From: Zygnema cylindricum
Lineage: Eukaryota; Streptophyta; Zygnematophyceae; Zygnematales; Zygnemataceae
Assembly: GCA_037447655.1 (NCBI GenBank)
Contig: JBBHKE010002966.1
Location: 42,661 to 106,660 of the forward strand
Direction: 5' to 3'
Length of the DNA: 64,000 bases
Both the position numbers and the translations under genes were made by a program. The notes below the pieces were generated by a model, which had not been told where the DNA came from, did not search any database, and saw only the letters and a program-made list of their open reading frames with translations. Of the stretch, positions 1 through 11,620 are shown in pieces (positions within the stretch are counted from its first letter, which is position 1; each line of letters starts with the position of its first letter).

Positions 1-1196
1 AGGAATAAAAAACAAAAAAAAAGTGAAACAAGTTGACCATTTGTTGGGTATGAGTTGACTATGGGGTTGAATATGGGTCCGGATGACTAGAGTGTGACAA
101 GTGGTCGAGTGGTAGTGCACAACTGTTGTACACACACGTGTGAAATTAGAATAGCAAAACCTTGAATGAAAACAATATAACAACAACTTGTGTGCCCTCC
201 ATTTTTGCGCCGGCTTAAAAAGATGAATGTGTATCCTTATGCTAATCAATCCATAGTCGTATCAACCACGGTTCATCGTTGATGATAGCGACATTTTACA
301 TGTCATGTTGGGGTTTTTTCCCTATACTACTTATCTTAGGCAAAATAGTGTTGTCGTGGATTTAGGCCAAGATTTGAACTGGGGGATGGTAGCGTGGATG
401 AAGGGAAAGTTCCCATCACGTGACTCTATGATGTATTTAGGTTTTGAAATACATTTTGAATGCAATGATGTTGCAAATAACAACTTACACACTTGCTTTA
501 TAAAGAGTATTGGTTCGATTTTTAATTAGCATAGTGAGCCACTTGTAAGGGTGACATCTGAAACGCGGACACACTTATTTTAGTATACCATCGATGAATT
601 AATAAAAATTGCAACTATGTATGCAATTTTATTTAAAATGTCTAATAATTGCTTTGAAACTACCCACCAGCATTACTGTTAAGTATTTTCAATTTTTCAT
701 GGTACTAAAAGGCGTTTTACTTTGGGATGGACCCTTAGATTTCCTTACAAGGCCGACTATCGAAAGGTGTAAGTGTTATCTTTTGACCACATGGGGCCAT
801 CCACTCACAACTATGTTACTTTACCTTGTTCTTTCTGTACTTCTTAACTTTGTTTGTACAGGCCACGTGGCGAATTATCCGTGGCGAAAAGTTTGAGCCC
901 GGTCATCCAACGGCGCACAATGTGGCAATCGCGCAAATCGACCCGTGACATGAGCAGCTTTGGGCCCACGAACCGAACCTCTTACCGCACCTCGGTTGCC
1001 TCGTACCGTACTCCTTGACGGTTACATAGATCTTACAGTTTGTACGGATGACTGGTTTTTTCCTGCCGGATCGCACGGCCTCAGTTTCATTTTGGCATTT
1101 TGCAATTACATCATGCCACGCCGATTCCGCAAGATGCGCACAGCTGTGGATACCGTACGGTGGAAGTTCACCCTCCAATGCGGAAATAAAATACAG
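1..1196. other. No recognisable gene
   Basis: AT-rich, apparently unique DNA. Only short open frames are present, none with a family motif, codon periodicity or plausible splice context. The stretch around 85-150 looks faintly tRNA-like but does not fold into a cloverleaf by eye. I see nothing else to annotate. Confidence 0.6.
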
Positions 1197-1198
1197 TA

Positions 1199-1699
1199 CA
1201 CCGCGAATCGTAATTAGAGTAAATTACTCTAATTCGGTCGCTCGAAATTTCGACTCTATCACATCAAATAGAATAAATGATTCTAATTTTTTCATTATTC
1301 TATTTAAGGTAAAGTTTAATTAGCGTTTTTAATTCTAATATATGTTCGTTTTAAATAGTGTGGAGTACGGATGACATCCGTCCGTGCAAAATTGTACTTT
1401 TATAAATAAAAAAGTACAAATAATGATTTAATACAGGCCATTATCATGTAACTGCGTTTTAACAATCCGCGCAGTGCAAACGTCATAGTGACGATAAACT
1501 GTACGTTTTGTCAGATTCTGTACGAATACCTTATTTACAGTAGAGGATATTAACTTGCCAAATTAGAGTACACCGCATAAATTAGAGTAAATTCCTTTCT
1601 GAAACAGTTCTATCACATAAATTAGAGTAAATTACTCTAATTATTTTTTTCTCTTTTTTTACTCTAATTTTTTCATTACTCTAATTACGATGCGCGGTG
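1199..1699. mobile_element. MITE, TA-flanked, copy 1 (501 bp)
   Basis: A non-autonomous DNA transposon with no coding capacity. The left end reads CACCGCGAATCGTAATTAGA and the right end is its inverted complement with one mismatch (G to C at base 7). The element is flanked by TA on both sides (1197-1198 and 1700-1701), the duplication expected for Tc1/mariner-type insertion. Just inside the left end, 1212-1234 is a near-perfect palindrome (arms AATTAGAGTAA and TTACTCTAATT), and the same palindrome recurs at 1620-1642. A second TIR-like block occurs internally near 1569. A sister copy is at 5139-5637. The autonomous partner is not in the window. Confidence 0.85.
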
Positions 1700-1701
1700 T
1701 A

Positions 1702-2692
1702 CTGTACTGTGCAGTTTGTACTTATTCTTTTGAAATAGTGAAATACTGTACTTTGCCGTAGACCGCGCTACGAGCCTACATTATCAAAACTTCAAAAGCG
1801 AATTCCTATTTAAACCTTGTGAGAAAATCATGTAATCAAGCATACATGCATACATTTTTTAACGAACGGTTTAAAATTGTCCACGTGTCATTAAATTACA
1901 TAAAACAGGTAAAATAAAACACGTAGAACATAAAACAGGTAGAATGGCAATACACTCAGTGTTACGTATTCCACATAGAAAAAGTCTGTACTAAGGTCTT
2001 ATAGCCTTTGAGTGACGTCACTATTAAGTGATTGGTTTAGAACTGCGCGCGCGCAAGCTTTTTGTCTTATTGGAACCGGCCCGTCACACGCGGACAGACT
2101 TGAAGCTCTCTGATTGGTCGAGAGTCCTTAGATTCGTAGGTACAAATTCCGACAGATGATTGGAGAAATGAACTTTGTCCGTACAGTTCCTTCTCTTTCG
2201 AATTTTGAACCATCTCTTTCGAAATTTCTCCCTCCATCCAAAACAGAGCAGCTTACAAATCAAAATTTGAATACGCTGTTAAGTCGAATGCTGTAGAAAT
2301 AAGTTTCCACATAATTTATTAATTTCTCCACTTATTTATTACTTTTTACGGTAATAAACACCTTTTTTAACGGTATAATACACTATTAAGAGTCGAAATT
2401 TTCATGAGATCTTGTCTTTTTTTTTGGTTTCGTTTCCTTTTTCTTAGATATTTCTTACAAGGTCTAGTGTAAAATTCCTCAGTTTCTTACATTTTACGTG
2501 AAACTAAAAAGTAATATTTTTAATTTATTTTAAAACCCAGAGCAAAATTTGCAAGTATTAAATTTTAGAAAAAATCATCCAGAAATTCAAAAATTCTTCA
2601 ACGCATTTTTCTTACATTCATTATCTTTCTTTCTTTTTTTTTCAATTTTATTCTAAAATTTCCACAAAATCTCATTTTTACAGCAGTAAATC
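1702..2692. other. Intergenic, 5' flank of the carboxypeptidase exon
   Basis: No gene seen. The last 400 bases are A/T-rich with several poly-T runs, as expected for a promoter and 5' leader in an AT-rich genome. I could not single out a TATA box or transcription start with confidence. Confidence 0.5.
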
Positions 2693-3146
2693 ATGGCAAA
2701 AAATCATAATTTCCATAAATTCGCCATCCTTTTATCTCTTTTTGCTCAATTTTCCTTCATTTCATCATCAAAATTGAACCCTTCCCTAAGAAAAGGGGAC
2801 ATAAATCAACTGTATTCTGCCTCAAAATCCTCCGAATCCCAAAAAAATTTAAAAAATGGAGAAAAACCCACCAAGGATTTTGACATTCCTCTCCTTTTTG
2901 GTAAAAATCAAGAAGAAAATCCCACATTATCCACAATAAAATTTGGGTCAACGGCCTCAAGCTCCAATATCTCCGCAGAGGCTTTAGCTGATTTGATAGT
3001 TGACCTTCCGGGAATGCCAGCTGTCAATTTTTCGCAGTATTCGGGATATGTGACAATTAATGCCTCCACCGGAAAAAACTTTTTTTATTGGTTGGCGGAA
3101 GCGGAGAATCCGGATGACAAACCTTTGGTTTTGTGGCTCAATGGAG
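2693..3146 (+). CDS. Serine carboxypeptidase-like protein (S10), first exon only
   Basis: N-terminal part of a secreted or vacuolar serine carboxypeptidase, a family that removes C-terminal residues from peptides (some plant members act as acyltransferases). The start gives a hydrophobic signal peptide (about residues 1-26, [20 protein letters not shown]...), then a Ser/Lys/Asn-rich low-complexity stretch (27-98). The conserved family start follows: LPGMP (about 105-109), [12 protein letters not shown] (112-123), FFYWLAEA (130-137) and LVLWLNGG at the end. Potential N-glycosylation sites are NIS, NFS and NAS. The frame ends inside the second Gly of NGG at a consensus donor (GAG|GTAAAT, 3146/3147), a phase-1 intron; family members continue with PGCSS. 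The catalytic Ser, Asp and His lie in later exons, which I could not find here. It is either a gene with a long first intron or an orphan first exon. Confidence 0.75.
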
Positions 3147-3946
3147 GTAAATGTGGTGTAAATTGTTACCCAAAATTGGTCAAAGTGTATTTTAAACTGG
3201 TCAAAATCTAATTTAATTTGGTCAAAATTTGGTGAAAATGGTGAAAGTTGGTGAAATTTGGTAAAATTTGGTGAAAAATGGTGAAAATTGGTCAAAAATT
3301 ATATTAAATTGGTCAAAATCTATTTTAAATTGGTCAGAATTTGGTGAAAATTGGTCGAAACTGGTCAAAATTGGTCAGAAAATTGAACCTTTTTTGGATA
3401 TTTTGAAGCTTTCTCTGGGTGATTCTCTGGTTTTGTGATTCAATGGAGTAAAATTTAGTCCAAATTGGCCAAATGTGGCCACATTTCGTCAAATTCAGTC
3501 AAAATTGGTCAGAATTAGTTAAAATTTAGTAATTTGGTCAAACTTGGTCAAAATTAGTCAAAATTAGTTAAAATTTAGTGAAAATTTGGTCAAAATTGGT
3601 ACTTGGTCAGAAAGTGAAACTTTTTTGCATATTTTAAGGCTTGTTTCGGGTGATATTTTGGTTTTGAGAGGTAATTGTGGTGGAAAATTGGTCAAAATTT
3701 GGTCGAAATCTCGAAAAAGTTGATCAAATATGGTCAAATATGGTAAAATTGTGGTTTAGTAAAAATCTGGCTTACAATGGCATAATTGGTCAAAGTTGGT
3801 CAAAATTGGTCATTTTTTATAAGTTATTATCGATATTAGTTATTAACATAAATTTATTTGTTTATTTATTCATTATTATTGTTTTTTTGTTTTGGAGTTT
3901 GGATAAGCTGATTCGAAAACACCAATGCTACACACAACTTCTTACT
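3147..3946 (+). repeat. Intron-like region built from TTGGTCAAAA-type repeats
   Basis: The sequence after the splice donor is dominated by irregular iterations of TTGGTCAAAA, TTGGTGAAAA and TTAGTCAAAA with variable spacing, a degenerate minisatellite of about 10-13 bp units. It is not a CRISPR array, since units are contiguous and variable. No branch site and acceptor followed by carboxypeptidase coding sequence is visible. Confidence 0.7.
3391..3690 (+). repeat. Two diverged tandem units carrying a copy of the exon 1 end
   Basis: The last 20 bases of exon 1 (3127-3146) recur with two changes at 3429-3448, about 302 bp downstream. A more degraded form occurs near 3657-3676. The two intronic copies also share the preceding 40 bases (3391-3430 and 3619-3660), so they form a tandem repeat of roughly 230 bp. 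The pattern suggests that the exon/intron junction was duplicated and then decayed. Confidence 0.6.
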
Positions 3947-4140
3947 CACTTCTCTCTCTCCCTCTCTGTCTCTCCTCTTTCTCTCTCTCTCTTTCACTCA
4001 CTTTCCCTTTCTTCTCTCTCTCTTTCCCCCTCTCGCCCTCTTTCTCTCTCTTCTCTCTCTCCCTCACCCCCCTCTATCTCTCCTCTCACTCTCGCCTCCC
4101 CCCTCCTCTCTCTCCCTCCTCCCTCTCCCCTTCCCTCCCC
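3947..4140 (+). repeat. CT-rich simple repeat
   Basis: Long pyrimidine tract of imperfect TC units with CCC interruptions. Apparent Leu/Ser-rich frames across it are artefacts of the repeat. Confidence 0.9.
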
Positions 4141-4240
4141 CTATTACTTATTTATTTGTTTATTTAAATACAATTATTGATTATAGCTATTATTGAATAT
4201 TTTTTACTGGTTAAAACTGGTTGAAACTGGTTAATACGGT

Positions 4241-4250
4241 NNNNNNNNNN
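4241..4250. other. Assembly gap (10 N)
   Basis: Ten Ns at the left edge of a long AG tract. A fixed 10-N gap is a placeholder of unknown true length. Confidence 0.95.
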
Positions 4251-5136
<886 letters not shown>

Positions 5137-5138
5137 TA

Positions 5139-5637
5139 CACCGCGAATCGTAATTAGAGTAAATTACTCTAATTCGGTCGCTCGAAATTTCGACTCTATC
5201 ACATAAAATAGAGTAGATGATTCTAATTTTTTCATTATACTATTTAGGATAAGGTTTAATTAGCGTTTTTTATTCTAATATATGTTCGTTTTAAATAGTG
5301 TATAGTACGGACGACGTCCGTCCGTGCAATATTGTACTTTTATAAATAAAAAAGTACAAATAATGATTTAATACAGGCCATTATCATGTAACTGCGTTTT
5401 AACAAACAGCGTAGTGCAAACGTCAGAGTGACGATAAACTGTACGTTTTGTCAGATTCTGTACGAACACCTTATTTACAGTAGAAGATATTAATTTGCCA
5501 AATTAGAGTACACCGCATAAATTAGAGTAAATTCTTTTCTGAAACAGTTCTATCACATAAATTAGAGTAAATTACTCTAATTATGTTTTTCTCTTTTTTT
5601 ACTCTAATTTTCATTACTCTAATTACGATGCGCGGTG
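5139..5637. mobile_element. MITE, TA-flanked, copy 2 (499 bp)
   Basis: Sister of the element at 1199-1699: the same terminal inverted repeats, the same internal blocks in the same order, and scattered substitutions. It is flanked by TA (5137-5138 and 5638-5639). The palindromes with AATTAGAGTAA arms are at about 5152-5174 and 5560-5582. Flanking sequences outside the TA differ from copy 1, so this is an independent insertion and not a segmental duplication. Confidence 0.85.
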
Positions 5638-6643
5638 TACTGTACATTACAGCACTACGAAGTATGAAAAGGACTAGAAACAAATACTGTACATGCTAAA
5701 ATATCGTAATGGGGCCGAACCTAAGAAGTACACACATACGATAAGTCGTCCACGACAGACATGACGGCAACGACGTTATTTGTCAATTGTATTTTCGATC
5801 CTCAAAAGTACAGATCGCCATCTTTCGATGTACTTTTTGGGGAAGCACTTTTCGCAAAGGTATTTTAACTTAGAGCTAGAGTTGACGTCAGCAAGCATGA
5901 AAAGGTACATAAATTCGTACAGTCGTGTTACCTTATAGTACCCTGATTCTCCAAAATCAAACTGTTTACCTGACGACCGGCGCCGATCTAGCCGGCGCCT
6001 TCCAGCTGAACTGGAACTGCACATTGTAGCTTCAACATAGAACCTACAAAGTCCAGCGTTTGTACCGTAGTTCAAAGTAGGTGAAAGTAAATGACCCTAA
6101 GACCCATATTGTATTGGTCGAAAAGTGAAAAAAAAATAGTAAAAGGGTTGAGTTGCACATCGATCGATAGAGAATTAAACGTCATGTCTAAATTTTGAAA
6201 AACATTCGAACAAATTTTTTTTTTGTGAGTTTTGAGGTATTTTTAATTTAAACCGTCAGATTTGGACGATCGAACAGTCGCTGATCAAAGTAGCGATCTA
6301 AGAAGATCACATGAAAAGCCCATAACACAACTTACGATAGGACTATCTGTCATATTAGCGTCTGCAGTTTTGAAGGCCATACTAAATAAAGCCTCAAATT
6401 GACCAACCAGGCAGGTTTTTTCCGTGGTTCACTCACGGTAGAAATTTTGTTTGGTTGCCCGTCAGCGTTTTTTATTTTTCCGGGTTTTCTTTCCCGCGGA
6501 ATGTCATCCTACGCCGTGTCAGTTCGCTAAAAAATTTCGTCCCGCGACGTGTGCTGTACTATGATCAACCATCAGATTTGTACTTTCGTACAAGAGTGTG
6601 CACAAAGCACACACATACAGTATGCCTACTCTACGCGAGTTTA

Positions 6644-6679
6644 GTGCCAAGTTTTGTGCCAAGTTTTGTGCCAAGTTTT
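6644..6679 (+). repeat. 12-bp tandem repeat, three copies
   Basis: Three exact copies of GTGCCAAGTTTT followed by a partial fourth. Confidence 0.9.
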
Positions 6680-7356
6680 GTGCGCCTACCAAAAGCCCAC
6701 CATAAAAACGCCTACTTTTGAACTATGGTTTGTACCACTTTTCGCAACTCCTTTGGTTATATGATCTAGGTTTAGCCGCTTGTGCGCTGAACTTTCTCGT
6801 TTCTATCTTGCATTGCAGTCCCTCGCATATATGCCTCTTTGTTTATTCTTGATTCGATTGTTTATTTGGCAGTGAGCGCCTCTTATGCCATATGTTTTCC
6901 TCCCCGTGTGCAGTGTTTAGGGTTTTGCTACGTTTGCTGCAGCCTGCTGATCTAGACACGGTGAAAGCGCAATAAGGCGTGTAGTTTTATAGTATAGTAT
7001 TATTGCGGATATGTTTTTGCCTGCAAGAGCGGATATTGCGCCGCGAGGTCTCTTTTGTACTTTTGTAGGGAAACAGACTTCGTTTGTACCATTTTTTCTT
7101 CGCGCAAGGCTCACGACAGGAAGTACCTATCCATACAAAAACTGTACATATTTAGTACGAACTGACAGCAAAATAATGTTGACTATCAAACTGAAACTGG
7201 CGTATAAATCTCACGACCCGCTACGACATACCGCGGGACTAGTCAAATTTTCTCTTACTATAAGGCGTAGCTGTGACATATAACTGAAGGTCCAACGCGA
7301 GTGCGAGATCATTCTCACGAAAAATTAAATTAAAACTGCTTCATAGAACATGTATA

Positions 7357-7517
7357 GCTCATAATACGACAAGAGCAAGACGTGCCTGCGTTGATTTCTT
7401 GTTCTATGTTGTTTGAGTAAAACTATAACAACAACAAAAAAACTGAGCCATTCTAACCGCATCATAGAAACAAAAAAGATCAACGCAGTCGCGTCTTGCT
7501 CTCGCCCAATTATGAGC
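7357..7517. repeat. Imperfect inverted repeat, arms about 50 bp
   Basis: The left arm starts GCTCATAAT and contains GACAAGAGCAAGACG and TGCGTTGAT. The right arm contains ATCAACGCA, CGTCTTGCTCT and ATTATGAGC in inverted order. The spacer is about 60 bp and includes TAACAACAACAAA. It could be a small MITE or a hairpin RNA precursor; I see no target duplication. Confidence 0.65.
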
Positions 7518-9434
7518 GTCGAGTTTTACTTGTCGTTTTCTAAGCTACGATTGTACTTTACTTTCATTTGTGGGTGAGGGGGTGTCCCCATGTAATCAGT
7601 ACTTTGATAAAGTATTTTTGACTATAGTGAAGATTCGCCGTACTACTTTGAAGAGCGTTCCAATGTGTTAAAATGAAATCGGAACTTTGAGATGTGACGG
7701 TTGTAGACGTAGTTACAACTTGTGACGATTGAAGACGAATACGAAACTTTTGACGAGTAGTGACGCCAACAAAAACAGCGACAATGGTATACGTCTAGAT
7801 TTTTGTGAAATTGCAGATGTTTGGGTTCGGTGACATTGTGACGTCACGCTCGCTTGTGACAACGTCGGCGTCACGGATTCAAGAACTTTCCGCCATGGTT
7901 TTCCGATTTCGTTTTTTCTACTTTTCTCACTCGACTTGCCATTAAAAAAAAAACCGAAAATTGTCCTAAAAAATATTTTTAAAATATCTTTCATTTTATA
8001 CCAATGTTGTCTTGTCTCATTTTAAAAAGTGTGAGATACAAGCGATAGTGTGAGAGGGAGAGAGGAGAGGCGACGACGGCGATTTTTTTTGCAAAGGACC
8101 CATGATTGAAAGTGGAGGACCCATGCAGTTTTTTTCCGTACATAGCGCGTGACGGGCACGGAGAAAAATAGCGAGGACTCTCCTTCGTCCTAAAATTTTA
8201 CAAATCGTGTTGCGCGTGCGTGGTTCGTTTTTCATTCGCTGTTTGGGTGGTACCTGAACTAAAATCACCCCCTCGAGGTGATTTTGGAAGAAGTTTCTTT
8301 TTGGGCTGGATTGTCTTGCCCGGGGGTCGAAAAGGGGAAAAAGCCAAAATGCATTCGCATGATGAATTGACGTTCACTCTACTTTGGTAAAAATGATTTT
8401 TTCGTACGGCTAAAGTTTTTGTCAAAGTTCCCTGAAAAAAAGGGCAAAAAGACAGAGAAAAGTAGATACTTTAAAACACGGGGACACCCCCTGAGAAGTT
8501 GGAAACTGAGAGGGACCTTGCTGGACCTTTGTGTTTCCATGTCTCAGTTGCACCAGTTCAATAATGTCAGCTGCAAAGTATTCGACTACTGTAGTCCCGC
8601 GGTCGAAATTTTAGTCGGTCAAGTGGTAAATAATTCTGTCAGTTCGTACCAGGCCTGTACATAAACCGTACATTTTTGTACTTAATGACGTAAGCGCTTG
8701 TGCGAAGCAAATATCGTGCTCGCGATTTATTTCCCTTTTGTTTATCGACTCTTGCTTCACAATTTCTCCATACGAGTAGCATTTCGTAATATATATCTCG
8801 AATATAGTAATAAGACGAATATAATATACAAGACAATCGTATAATATATTTACTGCGACAAAGGAATTACGGCAGCTGTTCGTTGCTTGTCTTGTCTTTT
8901 CCCCTGCTGTTCGATGCTTGTTTTGTCATTTTTTCCTGCAGGCTGTATGCGCGAAGAGGAACGTGGTCCTGTAACCGCGGGCGGCAGACGGCTAGCATTG
9001 TGAAGTCCTATTGGCGGAGTACGACTGACCGACCATGGTTGGGGGTCAGCTCTCTGCTTCCGCAAGCGCGATTGGCCCCTGACTCACACCCACAGCTGGG
9101 CTGGACAAAAACGGCAGACGTGTACTACGGATCATTCGTACAGATTTCTGTGTTTTAATATGCAGACCGAGAATGACTATGCTGTTCTTTCCCACAAATA
9201 AGCTTCCAAAAAAAATAATCGCGTCCTGACGACCAAGCCAAAGCCGGCACCTGACAAGTTATCAGATAAGAATCGTACGGAAAAAAGCCGCACGCTACGG
9301 AGTTCATGTACGGCAAAGGACTCACGAAATAAAACCGACTTTTGCAACGGCAAGGTGACGTGTCTTTGTCCTGCAGCTTCACTGATTTGAGGACAGTACG
9401 GCTATCATGCGTAACTGAATTACAACGTATTTAG

Positions 9435-9871
9435 TAGTGTTGTGTATCGGTAAGGATTTGCCGATAACCGAAATGGGCCTTTTTCCGGGTAGCCGATAAT
9501 CGATATATCGGTACGGAGACATATATACGGACCGTACATATAAAAGTACGGCCAATCATACACGTAAATCATAAACAAAAATAAACGTACTGAGGTGCCT
9601 ACCAATAAGATCATTTGTACAGGCCGAAAGTACAGTAGCCAGCATAAGATATGTACGGCTCTAGTACGGCTCCAGACAAAAAGATGTACCTTTCACATTC
9701 GACGTTATGGCTTGTCCCTTTCTTCCTTGGGATCCACTGGAAACCTGCCACGTGTACTACGGACAGAAAGTACAGAAAGTACAAATATATCGGTAGCTCT
9801 GACCGTTCGATAACCGATAACTATCGGTGTCGGTATTATTGAGATAACTTTTTTACCGATACACAACATTA
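9435..9871. mobile_element. hAT-like MITE, copy 1 (437 bp)
   Basis: Ends are TAGTGTTGTGTATCGGTAA and, inverted, TTACCGATACACAACATTA, with repeated CCGATAA/TTATCGG motifs inside. It is flanked by GTATTTAG (9427-9434) and GTATTTGG (9872-9879), an 8-bp duplication with one mismatch. TIRs starting YAGTGTTG with 8-bp duplications are typical of hAT transposons. No transposase is encoded. Confidence 0.8.
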
Positions 9872-10816
9872 GTATTTGGGCCAAAAAGTCATGAAAAGAG
9901 AAACGGTGGAACTCCATACTTATTCGCAGTAAACCCTCAAGCTCCACAAAGATTTGCAGGAGACGTTTCCACCTTCAAGTAGGAAAGAAAACGATACGTG
10001 ATACGTGAAGGCGATTGGCCTAAAGTTACATTGGAAGACCTATAAAATGCGTACGGAATTGGTACATACCCTTTGGGTATGTGCCCATGTACACCGACAA
10101 AGGTATATTTCTGTTACTATTTATTGGTGCATTGAATAAAAACTTAGCCGTACGAATTAATTATAAAAACTGGAGTACAATTCACCTCATCTCCCCTCCC
10201 TTTCCCACTCCCTTTTTTTTCGAATGCCATAAAGGAGCCCTGCAAAAGGAGTATTTATTCACACTTAATTTAGTGATAATATACAAAAAAATAAAATAGG
10301 AAAGTCATGATGTCACAAATAAATGATGACAAAGAAAAACCAACGTCTACAATACCAAAAAAATACATGGCGTCTATATAACATTTTTCATATGTCTAGC
10401 CCATTCATGTGAGCGTCCTTATCAAAATGGGTGACATGTGCAACGCCTCCGACAAGTCTCCGTTAATTGTTCTCCACAAAACCAACATGTGCTCACGGTG
10501 TAATGGCAATACAATTTTGTCGGAACATCATCGTCACCGTAATTCTGCATAAGGGGTCGATATTATCCTAAAATTACGTACATCCATATTGATTCCCGTG
10601 AGCGTTTGGGTAGTTTCATGCCCAATTTTCCAAATACCTATGTCTTCAGTCGAGAGTGATGGGCCAACCTGGTAATCTAACCCCAAGGGAATCCCATTTG
10701 GTCACTACCAATGCATTATAAGTGTAATTTTAACAACATCAACCTTCTAAAGCTCTTGACTAAGGAGCTTACTTGACAACACTACTCTTATAGAGACTAT
10801 TGACTAGAGAGCTTCG
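9872..10816. other. No recognisable gene
   Basis: Unique sequence between the hAT-like MITE and copia A1. Only short frames without motifs. Confidence 0.5.
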
Positions 10817-11405
10817 GTAACTGAAACTCTGAGACCTCCATAAGTCCTCAGAGTAGACAGCTTCCAAGAAGCCTCTAGGATAATCCTAACCCCTTTGTGT
10901 TCCAGCAAAAATAACTGCCACCCTGGCAGACAAAAACCCTGACCACCTGCACCCCTGTAAAGGCAAGACTCCCTTGAGTCGGTAGCAAAAAGAATCTCTG
11001 AATTTGCTCCCCTGAGCAGTAAGTTATGGAGGGTCAAAGTTGACCTTTTGTACAGAAGCTCTCTGGGAGAGGGGGTCCTATCTTCTAATTTTTCTAAGTC
11101 CTATCTCTCTCACAGACTCTATCTACTGATGTACGGAACCAATCAGAATTGAGTTCCGTACGCAAAAGTACAGCTGCCGGTGTACTTTATGTACGGACAT
11201 TGTACGACATGGCCAAAATGTCGACACATGTCAAATCCGGATTCGGTGCCATAATCTCCGGAGATTCCACAATCCAACGGAATTTTGCCACGCGTCATCC
11301 GATGTGGCGATGGCCACAAACCGCCGAAATCTTCCTCCGCGATCTCGGCGCTAATCCCGGCCGTCCGATTAAATTCGGATTTAATCGTAACCGTAATAAA
11401 TACAT

Positions 11406-11444
11406 GCGCGGTATTTGTTTCACTTACGAAACAAATGCGCGGTA
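11406..11444 (-). promoter_or_regulatory. Central LTR hairpin with flanking direct repeats
   Basis: ATTTGTTTC (11413-11421) and GAAACAAAT (11428-11436) form a perfect 9-bp stem around a 6-nt loop, bracketed by direct repeats GCGCGGTA (11406-11413 and 11437-11444). The same arrangement, with a variable loop, is present in the otherwise diverged LTRs at 30331-30375, 36010-36050, 59905-59940 and 62093-62135. Function unknown; a transcription-factor site or RNA structure are both possible. Confidence 0.5.
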
Positions 11445-11620
11445 CTGATTTTTGTCTGTACCGTAATTCGTACATTATATATTACTGGATCTATGTATCC
11501 CGTCATTCATTCCAGTTAAATGATTTATCGCACGTATAATCATTTAAATAAATATCAAACTATATGGTACGTAACACTACGGCTAGACTTAACGGCTAAG
11601 GCTACCGGCTACTTCCTGTC

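Larger units (their letters stand above)
5640..9434. other. No recognisable gene over 3.8 kb
   Basis: Unique AT-rich DNA. The longest plausible frame is a 99-codon minus-strand ORF at 5776-6075 with a Ser/Arg-rich middle; it matches nothing I recognise and has no supporting context. A 12-bp tandem repeat and an imperfect palindrome inside this stretch are listed separately. Confidence 0.5.

Noticed and set aside
85-150. Possible tRNA
   Set aside because: GGTCGAGTGGTAGTGCAC recalls a D arm, but acceptor, anticodon and T arms do not pair.
3147-3946. CRISPR-like or regulatory array of TTGGTCAAAA units
   Set aside because: Units are contiguous, variable and lack spacers; this is a eukaryotic minisatellite.
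5776-6075. 99-codon minus-strand frame
   Set aside because: No motif, no homologous copy in the window and no splice or promoter context; compatible with chance.
11143-11475. Overlapping about 100-110 codon frames on both strands, repeated at 15711-16043, 47470-47802 and 53615-53947
   Set aside because: These lie inside near-identical LTRs, so shared openness reflects copy identity. In diverged LTRs (30200, 35900, 61950) the frames are broken, and no protein family is recognisable.
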